From assembly GCF_017255295.1 (NCBI RefSeq), contig NZ_JAFKDE010000002.1:1-64000 (forward strand): a DNA stretch of 64,000 bases, in the 5' to 3' direction. The notes under the pieces are model-generated. The model worked only from the letters and a program-made list of their open reading frames with translations. It made no database searches and had not been told where the DNA came from. The translations under genes and the position numbers were made by a program. Of the stretch, positions 20,968 to 29,581 are shown one piece after another. The DNA is from Nitratireductor aquimarinus. Its GTDB lineage: Bacteria; Pseudomonadota; Alphaproteobacteria; Rhizobiales; Rhizobiaceae. The stretch's first letter is position 1; the number at the start of each line of letters is the position of its first letter.

Positions 20968-21933
20968 TCACGAAAAGACGACGCGCGGGAAGTAGAAGGA
21001 AACGACCCAGTTGGGCTGGTCGACGATTTCGCTGATGCGCAGGTCGCCACACACCGAACACAGCATGTAGGCGTCCTCGGGCGAGAGCCCGCGCGTGGCG
21101 CACAGAAGGTCGATCATGCCGGAAAGGGCCGCACGTGCGCCTTCCATGAGGTCGGAGCCGATGCCGGTCGTCACCTCATAGCCTTCCGCATCCAGATGCC
21201 GCGTCACCGGTCCCGGCGTGGTGAAGCGCGGCATGGCAAGGTTTGCATCCTTCACCACGTCCAGCTTCACCGCCACGTTCATCTGGCTCTCGATGGCCGT
21301 GCCGCACACTTCGCCGTCGCCCTGGGCGGCATGGGTGTCTCCGATGGAGAACAGTGCGCCCTCCACCTCGACCGGCAGATAGAGCGTGGTGCCCGCCGCC
21401 AGATCGCGGATGTCGAGATTGCCGCCCATGCGGCGCGGCGGCACAACCGAGTGGAGACCCGCTTCCGCCGGCGCCAGTCCGATTGTGCCGGCAAAGGGTT
21501 TCAGCGGCACACGGCCGTGCTTGCCAAAGGCAGCCGGCTCAAGGCTCGTTGCGTCATAGTTCCACAGCGTCAGCGCCGGGTCCTTGAACTGGTCCGCCAG
21601 AAGGCCAAAGCCCGGAATGTTCGCCGTCCAGCCGAAGCCGGACGGTTTGAACGAGAGGATCTCGACCTTCAGCGCATCGCCGGGGCTGGCCCCTTCCACA
21701 TAGATGGGGCCGTTGACCGGATTGACCTTGGAGAAATCCAGCGTGGCGATGTCGTCCACGGTGCTTTCGGGCGTGAAGTGGCCGGAGCCGGAATCGAGAC
21801 ATTCGAATTCCAGCGTCGAGCCCGGCGTCACCCGTTCTGCGGGCGGGATCGAATGATCCCACCCAAAATGGTGGTGGCGTCCGTGGATGGTGTAGTCGCA
21901 GTTATTGCACATCTTTGGCATAGACCTCGTCAT
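20968..21933 (-). CDS. Acetamidase/formamidase family amide hydrolase
   Basis: 321 residues of the FmdA/AmdA family, which release ammonia from short amides. Family features are HFGWDHSIPP near the start, FECLDSGSGHFTPES, VEGASPGDALKVEIL and GDTHAAQGDGEVCGTAIES. It is cytoplasmic (no signal). The start overlaps the end of the binding-protein gene. ATGs at 21933, 21921 and 21912 are all in frame, and the one at 21921 has ACGAGG directly upstream. It sits between the binding-protein and ATPase genes of an amide-regulated transporter operon, so it probably hydrolyses the imported amide. Confidence 0.9.
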   Translation of the reverse strand: MTRSMPKMCNNCDYTIHGRHHHFGWDHSIPPAERVTPGSTLEFECLDSGSGHFTPESTVDDIATLDFSKVNPVNGPIYVEGASPGDALKVEILSFKPSGFGWTANIPGFGLLADQFKDPALTLWNYDATSLEPAAFGKHGRVPLKPFAGTIGLAPAEAGLHSVVPPRRMGGNLDIRDLAAGTTLYLPVEVEGALFSIGDTHAAQGDGEVCGTAIESQMNVAVKLDVVKDANLAMPRFTTPGPVTRHLDAEGYEVTTGIGSDLMEGARAALSGMIDLLCATRGLSPEDAYMLCSVCGDLRISEIVDQPNWVVSFYFPRVVFS

Positions 21934-23527
21934 AGTGGACGGGAATGTGCACCGGATCGACGAACAGCTTGTCGTCGCCGCCGATGCGTTCGGAGCGAAT
22001 GGTGAAGCGCTCTTCGTTGAAGATCGGCGCCCAGGGGGCGTCTTCCATGACCTTCAGATAGATGTCGCGCCACATGGCCTCGCGCTCGCCGGCCTTGGCC
22101 GGATCGACCATGGAATCGGCTTCCTGCGCCATGGCGTCGAGATCCTCATTGCAGTACCAGGCCCAGTTCCAGCCGCCCGAAACCGCGCCGTCGCAGCCCA
22201 GGATCGGGCCGTAGAAGTTGGACGGATCCGGGAAGTCGGCGATCCACGCCATGCCGCCCGACCAGATCATCGGAGCCTGATCTTCCTCGCCGCCTGCCGC
22301 AATCACATTGGCCTGCGCCAGAGACTTGATCGAGGCGTTGATGCCGATGGCCTTCAGGTCCTGCTGGATCGCCTGCGCAATGCGCGGCTGCGGGTCGGTG
22401 TTCATGACGTAGAGTTCGGTCTCGAACCCGTCTGCAAGCCCGGCCTCGGCCAGAAGCGCCTTGGCGGCTTCCGGATCATAGGCATAGCCCTCATGGTCCT
22501 TGGCGTAGCCCGGCATGGAAGGCGGCAGCGGCTGGTTCGCCGTCACGGCGCGACCATTGATGATGCGCAGGATGCGGTCCTTGTTGATGGCCATGTTCAC
22601 GGCCTGGCGCACTTCCGCCTTGTCGAAGGGCTCCATCTTCACATTCATGGTCACGTAGCCGGTGTGCAGCTGGCCGCCCTGAATGATAAGGTCCTTGAAC
22701 TTGGGATCGTTCTTCACCTCGATGAACTTCGCCGGCGGAATGCCGTCGCCCGGCACGTCCACTTCGCCGTTCTGCAGGCGCAGCAGCGCCACCACCGGCT
22801 CCTGGCCGACCTCGAAGACGATCTGGTCGAGCTTCGGCACGCCGGGGTTCCAGTAGTCCTCGAAGCGCTCGAAGACGAGGCGCTGGCCGAGCGTCCATTC
22901 CGCCAGCTTGAACGCGCCGGAGCCGACCGGATGCTTGCCGAAGTCCGCACCGTATTTCTCGACCTCTTCCTTCGGCACCACATGGGCGAAGTTGAGCGCC
23001 AGCACGTGCAGGAAGGTCGCGTCGGGACGTGAAAGCTCGAATTTGATCGTGCCGTCATCGACGACCGTGATGCCCGAAAGCCCTTCCGCATCGCCGCTCG
23101 AAGCTTCCTCAAACCCCTTGATGGAGCCGAAGAAACCCGCACCCGGGCTCTGGGTCTTCGGGTTCACCGCGCGCTCGATGGAATATTTCACGTCCTCGGC
23201 GGTAAGGGCGCGGCCATTGTGGAATTTCACGCCGTCGCGCAGCTTGAAGGTGAAGACCGTGCCGTCCTCGGAAATCTCATAGGATTCGGCAATCTCCGGG
23301 CGCAGCTCCGTCGTGCCCGGCACATAATCCATCAGGCCGTCGAACAGCGATTTGATCATCGACCAGTTCTGCCAGTCATAGCCGATGGCCGGATCGAGCG
23401 TCGACACGTCGTCCTTGTAGGTCACGGTCATCGAGCCGCCCTGCTTGATGTCCTGTGCAAGGGCGGGCGCGAGCGCGGAGGCGGAAAGGGCAGCGGCGGC
23501 AACGCCGGCCAGAAGCAGATTTCTCAT
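21902..23527 (-). CDS. Peptide/amide ABC transporter substrate-binding protein (SBP_bac_5)
   Basis: 541 residues, standard for the DppA/OppA family. The Sec signal ends in SALAPALAQD. Family motifs include TFKLRDGVKFHNGRALTAEDVKYS and QAVNMAINKDRIL, and a tryptophan-rich C-terminal lobe. It captures the solute in the periplasm for the DppBC-type permease. A short untranslated gap of 46 bases separates it from the dppB-type gene; the formamidase start overlaps its 3' end. Substrate unknown: the amide-sensing regulators in the operon suggest an amide or amidated peptide. Confidence 0.92.
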   Translation of the reverse strand: MRNLLLAGVAAAALSASALAPALAQDIKQGGSMTVTYKDDVSTLDPAIGYDWQNWSMIKSLFDGLMDYVPGTTELRPEIAESYEISEDGTVFTFKLRDGVKFHNGRALTAEDVKYSIERAVNPKTQSPGAGFFGSIKGFEEASSGDAEGLSGITVVDDGTIKFELSRPDATFLHVLALNFAHVVPKEEVEKYGADFGKHPVGSGAFKLAEWTLGQRLVFERFEDYWNPGVPKLDQIVFEVGQEPVVALLRLQNGEVDVPGDGIPPAKFIEVKNDPKFKDLIIQGGQLHTGYVTMNVKMEPFDKAEVRQAVNMAINKDRILRIINGRAVTANQPLPPSMPGYAKDHEGYAYDPEAAKALLAEAGLADGFETELYVMNTDPQPRIAQAIQQDLKAIGINASIKSLAQANVIAAGGEEDQAPMIWSGGMAWIADFPDPSNFYGPILGCDGAVSGGWNWAWYCNEDLDAMAQEADSMVDPAKAGEREAMWRDIYLKVMEDAPWAPIFNEERFTIRSERIGGDDKLFVDPVHIPVHYDEVYAKDVQ

Positions 23528-23573
23528 CTCAAGTGTTCCTTTCTCTGGTGCTGCACGTGTTGTTGGAAACGCA

Positions 23574-24494
23574 TCAGCGCAGCTTGATGCGGGGATCGAT
23601 GAGCGGGGTGATCAGGTCGGCAAGCAGATTGCCGATCACGATGGCGCAGGCCGAAACCAGCGTGACGCCCATGATGATTGGAATGTCGACGCGCTGGATC
23701 GCCTGCCAGGCGAGCTGGCCGATGCCGGGCCAGCCGAACACGCTTTCCACCACCACGATGCCCGACATGAACAGGCCGATGTCGATGCCGATCATGGCGA
23801 TGATGGGCAGGATGGCGTTGGGCAGCGCATGGCCGAAAAGCACCTTTGCACGGGTCGCGCCGGTGGCGCGGGCGGTGCGGATGTAATCCTGCCTGAGCAC
23901 GTCGATCAGCGACGAACGCATCATGCGCGAATACCAGCCAGCCCCCAGAAAGCCGAGCGTGATGGAGGGCAGAACCAGATGCGCAAACGTGCCGTAACCG
24001 CCGATGGGGAACCAGCCGAGCTTTACCGCAAACACGTAGAGCAGCAGAATGCCGATCACGAATTGCGGGGCCGAAACACCCACGAAAGAGGCGATCATCA
24101 GCGTGTCGTCGGTGCGCGAACCGCGCTTCAGCGCCGCCACAACGCCCATGGTCAGGCCAAGCGCCAGCTCGCAGAAGATCGCGCCCGCCATCAGGAGCAG
24201 GCTCGCCGGCAGACGCGCCGCGATCAGCGTGGAAACCTCGGTCTTCTGCAGGTAAGAGCGGCCGAGATCGCCGTTCAGAAGCCCTCCGAGATAGCGCAGA
24301 TACTGTTCGTAAAAGGGCAGGTTGAGGCCAAGCTGCTCGCGAATGTTCTCCACCGTCGCGGCGGTTGCGCTGCGGCCGGCGATCTGGCGCGCCGGGTCAG
24401 CCGGCACAAGGTAAAGCAGCACGAAAGTCACGAAGCTGATGCCGAGCAGGATCAGCGCCGTCTGCACCAGACGGCGGGTTATGTAGGCAAGCAT
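23574..24494 (-). CDS. dppB: ABC transporter permease (DppB type)
   Basis: 306 residues with six hydrophobic spans. The N-terminus (YITRRLVQTALILLGISFVTF) is typical of DppB/OppB. The EAA loop is seen as DYIRTARATGATRAKVLFGHALPNA. Start and stop of the neighbours interlock (TGATG at 24492-24496), so translation is coupled to the DppC-type gene before it. It forms the membrane channel with DppC. Confidence 0.92.
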   Translation of the reverse strand: MLAYITRRLVQTALILLGISFVTFVLLYLVPADPARQIAGRSATAATVENIREQLGLNLPFYEQYLRYLGGLLNGDLGRSYLQKTEVSTLIAARLPASLLLMAGAIFCELALGLTMGVVAALKRGSRTDDTLMIASFVGVSAPQFVIGILLLYVFAVKLGWFPIGGYGTFAHLVLPSITLGFLGAGWYSRMMRSSLIDVLRQDYIRTARATGATRAKVLFGHALPNAILPIIAMIGIDIGLFMSGIVVVESVFGWPGIGQLAWQAIQRVDIPIIMGVTLVSACAIVIGNLLADLITPLIDPRIKLR

Positions 24495-25384
24495 CAGTGG
24501 CGTCCCTGCTGTGTCGGGTCGAGAATGTCGCGCAGCGCATCACCCACCAGGTTGAAGGCAAGCGCCAGCGCCAGAATGGCGGCGCCCGGAATGAACACGA
24601 GCCAGGGCGCGGAAGTGAAATAGGTCTGGTTCTCGAAGATGATGTTGCCCCAGGAGGGAATGGGCGGCTGAACGCCGATGCCGAGGAAGGAAAGCGTCGC
24701 TTCCAGAAGCACGGTGGTTGCGATGCCCAGCGTCGCCCACACGATGATGGTGGAGAGCAGATGCGGCAGGATGTGGCGGAACAGGATGCGCCCTGCGCCC
24801 GCACCCATGGCGCGCTCGGCCACCACGAAGTCGCGTTCGGCGATGGAGCGCGTCTCGGTGTAGGTCACGCGCGCGATCTGCACCCAGTTCACCATGGCGA
24901 TCACCATGGCCACGATCCACAGGCTCGGGCTGAAGATCGCCGCCAGAACGATGGCCAGGAGCAGCGCCGGAAAGGCCATCATCAGGTCGGTGAAGCGCAT
25001 CAGAACCGTGTCGGCCCAGCCGCGAAAATAGCCGGCCGAAATGCCCACCGCCGAGCCGATCACCACGGCGATGCCGTTGGCCACCACGCCGATGATAAGC
25101 GAGGTCTGTGCGCCATAGATCAGGCGGCTGAAGAGGTCGCGTCCCACCAGGTCGGTGCCGAACCAGAACTGCGCGCTTGGCGGCAGCGGCGCACCCTCAA
25201 TGGTCAGCCCCTCGAAGAACTGCTCATAGGGATCATAGGGGGCGAGCCATGGCGCAAAGACTGCGGCCAGAACCACCACCGCGATGATGACAAGGCCCGT
25301 CAGCGCCAGCGGTCGGCGCAGAAGGCGCGCCAGAACCGACGGCGTCGCCACGTGCGTCTCCGTCTCAGCGACCGTTTGTGACAT
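24494..25384 (-). CDS. dppC: ABC transporter permease (DppC type)
   Basis: 296 residues. A cytoplasmic N-terminus, then six spans; the family motif FGTDLVGRDLFSRLIYG and the EAA loop RDFVVAERAMGAGAGRILFRHI are visible. The ATG at 25384 follows GAACGA and overlaps the end of the ANTAR gene by 20 bases; the frame is open to 25495 but that part only shadows amiR. The dppC-before-dppB order is the reverse of the classical operon. Confidence 0.9.
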   Translation of the reverse strand: MSQTVAETETHVATPSVLARLLRRPLALTGLVIIAVVVLAAVFAPWLAPYDPYEQFFEGLTIEGAPLPPSAQFWFGTDLVGRDLFSRLIYGAQTSLIIGVVANGIAVVIGSAVGISAGYFRGWADTVLMRFTDLMMAFPALLLAIVLAAIFSPSLWIVAMVIAMVNWVQIARVTYTETRSIAERDFVVAERAMGAGAGRILFRHILPHLLSTIIVWATLGIATTVLLEATLSFLGIGVQPPIPSWGNIIFENQTYFTSAPWLVFIPGAAILALALAFNLVGDALRDILDPTQQGRH

Positions 25385-25982
25385 TCGTTCTTCCGTGTGT
25401 ATCGAAACTTGCGATGATGCCGGCGGCGGCTTTCTCGATGGAGCGCCGCTCGGCCATGGCCGTCTTGCGAAGACGGTTATAGGCGGCCTCGGCATCGCAA
25501 TTGTGCTTCAGCATGAGGATGGCGGTCGCCTCGGCGACGACCTGCCGCTTGGCGAGCTGGTCTTTCAGGAGGGCGATTTCCTCCGTCTGGGCCGTGCGCC
25601 GCAAAAAACCCTGGCTCGCCACGACAAGCGCGCTGTAGAGCCCGGCGCTGCCGATGGGCTTCAGAAGCTGGGCGTCCGCCCCCTGACCGATGGTCCAGGC
25701 GATGCGCCCGGGCGCTTCCGAGCCGATCAGCGCGATCATCGGCATGGGCGCGAGCCCCGGCGCCCAGGGAAACTGCTCGTCATGGCCCATGTCGGCGTCG
25801 ATCAGAAGCACGTCATAGCCGCGCATGGCTTCGGCGTCTTCCAGCGTCGGCCAGGCCTGATCGGCGGCAATGCCGATGCGCGCGCACTGCGCCATCAGCG
25901 CGTCCACGTTCTGGTGCGGCCGGTGCAGGATGAGCGCCCGCCAGCCGACGAAATTGGGTGTATGGGCGAGGGTGGGGCTCAT
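25365..25982 (-). CDS. amiR: ANTAR-domain transcription antiterminator (AmiR-like)
   Basis: 205 residues. The N-terminal part is a degenerate receiver-like domain (YDVLLIDADMG keeps an Asp but the rest of the phospho-acceptor site is not obvious), as in AmiR of Pseudomonas. A coiled region (EEIALLKDQLAKRQVVAEA) leads into a C-terminal ANTAR domain (AEATAILMLKHNCDAEAAYNRLRKTAM) that binds paired RNA hairpins. The start codon overlaps the amiC stop (ATGA), the same arrangement as the Pseudomonas amiC-amiR pair, where AmiC holds AmiR inactive until an amide binds. The expected target is the leader terminator at 27163-27198. Confidence 0.88.
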   Translation of the reverse strand: MSPTLAHTPNFVGWRALILHRPHQNVDALMAQCARIGIAADQAWPTLEDAEAMRGYDVLLIDADMGHDEQFPWAPGLAPMPMIALIGSEAPGRIAWTIGQGADAQLLKPIGSAGLYSALVVASQGFLRRTAQTEEIALLKDQLAKRQVVAEATAILMLKHNCDAEAAYNRLRKTAMAERRSIEKAAAGIIASFDTHGRTNVTNGR

Positions 25983-27139
25983 CGCACCACCCTGAGCTGC
26001 CGCGCATCGGCGGCCATGGTCGCGTAAAGCCGGTCGAGCGGCGTGGCCGTCAGGAACGGGTCGGGCGCAATGGTTTCGCGGCAGTAATGCACGATGTCGA
26101 AATCGCCATCCGCGCGTGCCCGTCCGATATGGGCGCACAGATTGACATGGTTGGTGCCGCGGTCGACGCGCACCGGTCCGAGCGGCGTCGCCGTCTCCTG
26201 CGCGCGCACCGCTTCCAGCACGTCCTGCGCCGCGTCACTGCCGGTCCGGCGGATCGCCTCGGCGATCATCACCACCGCCGCATAGGCCTGCACGAAGAAC
26301 GCATCGGCCACGCGCGACGGCTCGCTCGCCTTCATGCGGGCGGCAAAGCGGTCGTTCTCCTCGCTCGCCAGTGCGCGGAAATAGCTTGAAACCGTGTAGT
26401 GCCCGGCTGCGTCTTCGCCGAGCCGCGTGGTCTCGTTCTCACACAGATTGCAGCTCACCACTGGGCAGTTTTCGGGGCGGAAGGCCGGGTCTTCCATGCC
26501 CAGCGCCCGATAGGCCGCCAAAAACGCATAGGAGGAGGTGCCGATCAGATTGTTGAGAATGAAGTCCGGGTGCTTCTCCCGGATTTCCTCGATCAGATGG
26601 TCGATGTCCTCATCGCCGATCGGCACATAGCGCTCGCCCAGAACAGCGCCGCCGGAACGGGTGAGGATGTCGCGCGCGATGCGGTTCGTCTCCCAGCCCC
26701 AGATATAGTTGGAGCCGGTCAGGAAGGCGCGCGCGCCGAAGCGCGGAACGATGTGGTCGAGCAGCGGCACCAGATGCTGGTTGGCGCAGGCCGCCACATA
26801 GATCAGGTTTTCCGAGACCTCGAAGCCCTCATAGACGCAAGGATACCAAAGAAGCGCATCGAGTTTCTCGACAACCGGGATCACCTCCTTGCGGCTCCAC
26901 GAGGTGGTGCAGCCGACAATATGCTGCGCGCCGGTCGTGCGGATCAGATCGCGGCAAAGCTCTGCATAGCGGTCCGCATTGCCCTTCGGGTCTGCATGAT
27001 GGGCTTCGAGCGTGAAGGGGTAGGCGTCGTCCGCGTTGATGTCGGCCACCGCCGCCAGCGCGCCGAAGTAACCCTGCTCGGCCGGCCGGCTATAGCCGCC
27101 GCTACGCGAAAACAAAACTCCGACCGGATAGACGCTCAC
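25979..27139 (-). CDS. amiC: Amide-sensing periplasmic-binding-fold regulator (AmiC-like)
   Basis: 386 residues in the type I periplasmic-binding fold (PVGVLFSRSGGYSRPAEQGYFG at the N-terminus, here without a signal peptide, as expected for a cytoplasmic ligand sensor). It resembles AmiC/UrtA-type proteins that bind short amides or urea. The frame is open to 27289, but the GTG at 27139 has TTAAGGAACCC in front and begins the fold correctly; the upstream part would run through the leader hairpin. First gene of a seven-gene operon (amiC-amiR-dppC-dppB-SBP-formamidase-ATPase). Likely keeps the ANTAR protein inactive until the inducer binds. Confidence 0.88.
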   Translation of the reverse strand: MSVYPVGVLFSRSGGYSRPAEQGYFGALAAVADINADDAYPFTLEAHHADPKGNADRYAELCRDLIRTTGAQHIVGCTTSWSRKEVIPVVEKLDALLWYPCVYEGFEVSENLIYVAACANQHLVPLLDHIVPRFGARAFLTGSNYIWGWETNRIARDILTRSGGAVLGERYVPIGDEDIDHLIEEIREKHPDFILNNLIGTSSYAFLAAYRALGMEDPAFRPENCPVVSCNLCENETTRLGEDAAGHYTVSSYFRALASEENDRFAARMKASEPSRVADAFFVQAYAAVVMIAEAIRRTGSDAAQDVLEAVRAQETATPLGPVRVDRGTNHVNLCAHIGRARADGDFDIVHYCRETIAPDPFLTATPLDRLYATMAADARQLRVVR

Positions 27140-27162
27140 TTTGGGTTCCTTAAAACGCAAAA

Positions 27163-27198
27163 GGCCCCGACGGGAACAACAATATTCCCGGCGAGGCC
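27163..27198 (-). promoter_or_regulatory. Leader terminator with ANTAR-type hexaloop before amiC
   Basis: In the minus-strand RNA, a 15-bp stem with one mismatch closes on GGGAAT-ATTGTT-GTTCCC and is followed by TTTTGCGTTTT, so it looks like a Rho-independent terminator 24 bases before the amiC GTG. The loop AUUGUU has A at position 1 and G at position 4, which are the conserved bases of ANTAR-bound hexaloops. A weaker upstream hairpin AGAT-TTTGGC-ATCT (about 27200-27213) could be the partner stem, though its loop starts with U rather than A. The placement fits AmiR-mediated antitermination of this operon. Confidence 0.65.
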
Positions 27199-27320
27199 CA
27201 GATGCCAAAATCTTATTAGGTCTTAAGCCTATCTCGCGAAACGAAGCTGTCAAGGGCCTTGAAGAATTCGATTTGGTGCAGCGCAGCAAGGTGAGGCGCT
27301 TGACAGATTATGGAGTCTTG

Positions 27321-27341
27321 CGCATTGATCCTACCAATGCG
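27321..27341. promoter_or_regulatory. Candidate GntR (FadR-type) operator
   Basis: Inverted repeat CGCATTG-ATCCTAC-CAATGCG ending 15 bases before the GntR ATG. Its centre, read on the minus strand as TGGTAGGATCA, differs by one base from the FadR-subfamily consensus TNGTNNNACNA. A TTGACA hexamer lies just upstream (27300-27305). Probably autoregulates the whole GntR-tct operon. Confidence 0.5.
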
Positions 27342-27356
27342 AGATGAGGAGGGCGT

Positions 27357-28100
27357 ATGACGTCGCGCAGTACGGCTCAATGGAGGTCGGGAGCCTTCAT
27401 CACGGCCGAGGCCATTGGTCAGGCGATTGTGGAGGGAGAGTTTTCCGAGGGCGAACGTCTGCCCCTGGAAGCCGAGCTCGCATCGCGCTTTTCGGTTTCG
27501 CGCAATACGCTGCGTGAGGCGATGAAGCTGCTTGCCGCCAAGTCGATGGTGGCCATTGCGCCGCGCCGGGGCACGGTGGTTCTGCCGCGTGCGGAGTGGA
27601 ACGTGCTCGATCCAGACGTGATCGATTGGTTCGGGGCGCTGTTTCGCGCCGATCCGCAGTTTCTGGAGGAACTCGCAAGAACGCGCCAGACCATCGAGCC
27701 GGCAGCCGCCTATGAGGCAGCGCGTTCAGCGGATCCAGAGCAGGTGAATGCCATCGCCGAGGCTTATCGCGGCATGGAAGAACTGCGCGGCAGCGACAAC
27801 GCCGCCGATCAGGTCACGGTGGATGTGGCCTTCCATCTGGCGGTCGCAGACGCTGGAAACAACCGGTTCATCCAGTCCATCATCCGCTCGATCATCCATG
27901 CCGTGCGCGCCAATTTCGAGGCGCTTCTCGAACAGCCCGGCAATTTCGAGGGCAATCTCAAAAACCACCGCCTCGTCTACGAAGCCATCGCCGCACACGA
28001 CCCGGACAGGGCCCGCGCTTCCATGGAGCGCCTGCTTGAGCAGAGCCTGTCCGACACGAAGGAGCTTTTCGGTTCAGCACGAACCGGCAACCGGCATTGA
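27357..28100 (+). CDS. GntR-family regulator, FadR/FCD subfamily
   Basis: 247 residues. Winged helix-turn-helix with GQAIVEGEFSEGERLPLEAELASRF and SVSRNTLREAMKLLAAKSMV, followed by an all-helical FCD ligand domain whose metal-binding His/Asp pattern (DVAFHLAVADAGNN, HRLVYEAIAAHD) is present. Such repressors usually sense sugar acids or small carboxylates. The ATG follows GATGAGGAGGG. It leads the tctCBA-SDR-RraA cluster, with tctC starting 27 bases after its stop, so it is in the operon it probably controls. Confidence 0.92.
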   Translation: MTSRSTAQWRSGAFITAEAIGQAIVEGEFSEGERLPLEAELASRFSVSRNTLREAMKLLAAKSMVAIAPRRGTVVLPRAEWNVLDPDVIDWFGALFRADPQFLEELARTRQTIEPAAAYEAARSADPEQVNAIAEAYRGMEELRGSDNAADQVTVDVAFHLAVADAGNNRFIQSIIRSIIHAVRANFEALLEQPGNFEGNLKNHRLVYEAIAAHDPDRARASMERLLEQSLSDTKELFGSARTGNRH

Positions 28101-28127
28101 GGAATGCCAATCAACGGAGGAGAAGCA

Positions 28128-29090
28128 ATGAAATACGTAACCCTGACGACGCTGTTTGCAGCGACCGTGGCCTTTGCCGGCCCGGCCTTTGCCGAGTATC
28201 CCGAGCGCCCGATCACGCTGATCGTGCCGTGGTCCGCCGGCGGCGGCACCGATGCCGTTGGCCGCATGCTTGCCAAGGGTCTGCAGGAAGAACTCGGCAC
28301 GCCGGTCAATGTGGTCAACCGCACCGGCGCCGGCGGCATCGTCGGGCACACGGCGATGATCGACGCCGACCCGGACGGCTACACGCTGGGTCTCGCCACG
28401 GCCGAACTCACCACCTACGCCGCCATCGGCACGTCCGAGGCGTCGCCTGCTGATGTGACCCCCATCGCGCTTGTCAATTTCGACGCTTCCGCGTTCAACG
28501 TGCGCGCTGACAGCGAGTGGGAAAACGCCGGCCAGGCGCTTGAGGCCATCAAGGCAAACCCGGGCAAGTTCAAGGCTTCCGGTTTCCCGGTTGGCGCTGC
28601 CTACCATCTGGCCTTCGCCGGTTTCCTCAATGACAATGGTGTGGACCCGACCGCACTCACGGTTGTTCCCAGCCAAGGCGCTGCGCCCGGCTTTCAGGAG
28701 CTGGTTGCCGGCGGTGTGGCCGTCGTTCCGTCCTCGTTACCGGAAGCTGCATCCATGCGCGATGCCGGTCTCGTAAAGACGCTCGCCGTTCTGGCCGATG
28801 AGCGGCTTGCTTCCTACCCGGATGTTCCGACCGCCAAAGAGGCCGTCGGCACGGCTTCTGTCGGTGGCACCTGGCGCGGCATTGTCGGTCCGAAGGGGCT
28901 CGACGCGGCGATCTCCGACAAGGTCGAGGCTGCGCTCGACAAGGTCTACCAGAGCGATGAGTTCCAGGAGTTCATGAGCAGCCGCGGCTTTGGCGTGCGC
29001 TGGCTCCCAGCGGATGAGTTCGGCAGCTTCATGGAAGGCGCTTCCAAGAGCAATGCCGACGTCATTCAGAAGCTCGGCCTGAAGCAGTAA
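28128..29090 (+). CDS. tctC: Tripartite tricarboxylate transporter solute receptor (TctC/Bug family)
   Basis: 320 residues with a Sec signal ending GPAFAEYP. The Bug-family hallmark YPERPITLIVPWSAGGGTDAVGR follows at once, with later GAGGIVGHTAMIDADPDGYT. Binds a carboxylate in the periplasm for TctAB. The ATG at 28128 has CGGAGGAGAAGC before it; an in-frame ATG at 28104 lacks one. Ligands of Bug proteins vary widely, so the solute is not predictable. Confidence 0.93.
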   Translation: MKYVTLTTLFAATVAFAGPAFAEYPERPITLIVPWSAGGGTDAVGRMLAKGLQEELGTPVNVVNRTGAGGIVGHTAMIDADPDGYTLGLATAELTTYAAIGTSEASPADVTPIALVNFDASAFNVRADSEWENAGQALEAIKANPGKFKASGFPVGAAYHLAFAGFLNDNGVDPTALTVVPSQGAAPGFQELVAGGVAVVPSSLPEAASMRDAGLVKTLAVLADERLASYPDVPTAKEAVGTASVGGTWRGIVGPKGLDAAISDKVEAALDKVYQSDEFQEFMSSRGFGVRWLPADEFGSFMEGASKSNADVIQKLGLKQ

Positions 29091-29113
29091 CCGGGCGCGG
29101 GGAGGCCTGAACC

Positions 29114-29581
29114 ATGCGCATGAACGACGCTCTGATAGGAGGCATTTTCGTCCTCCTGTCGGTCATCATCCTGTTTGCCGTTCGCGGCTTCCCCACCCTG
29201 CCGGACCAGCCCTATGGGCCCGGCACATTTCCCACTATCATCGCGAGTGTGATGATGGTGGGCGGCCTCGCGCTCGTCTGGAGCGGGGTGCGCAGCCACG
29301 CACCGCTTCTCGTTATTGCTGACTGGATGCGGGGTTCGGCCACGCTCCATCGCATGGCCTGGGTGCCGGGCTTCGTGGTCGCCTACATCTATCTCAGCAA
29401 ACCTATCGGGTTTCCGCTTCTGGTGCCGGTGCTGCTCGGCGCATTCCTGACCGTCACCACGGGCAAACCGGTGCGCGCCGCCATCATCGCCCTGCTCGGC
29501 ACAGGCGCTCTCTGGCTGCTGTTTGCCTATCTCCTGCGTGTGCCGCTGCCGCTCGGCCTTCTGACGGAGGTGATCTACTGA
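29114..29581 (+). CDS. tctB: Tripartite tricarboxylate transporter small permease (TctB)
   Basis: 155 residues with four hydrophobic spans. The segment LPDQPYGPGTFPTIIASVMMVGG is the usual TctB family feature. It ends in TGATG, where its stop and the tctA start share a base, so the two are coupled. Confidence 0.9.
   Translation: MRMNDALIGGIFVLLSVIILFAVRGFPTLPDQPYGPGTFPTIIASVMMVGGLALVWSGVRSHAPLLVIADWMRGSATLHRMAWVPGFVVAYIYLSKPIGFPLLVPVLLGAFLTVTTGKPVRAAIIALLGTGALWLLFAYLLRVPLPLGLLTEVIY

Noticed and set aside
19209-21035. Long plus-strand frames opposite the dual ABC ATPase
   Set aside because: His/Arg-rich antisense of the ATPase, no motif; same pattern as other shadows in this GC-rich genome.
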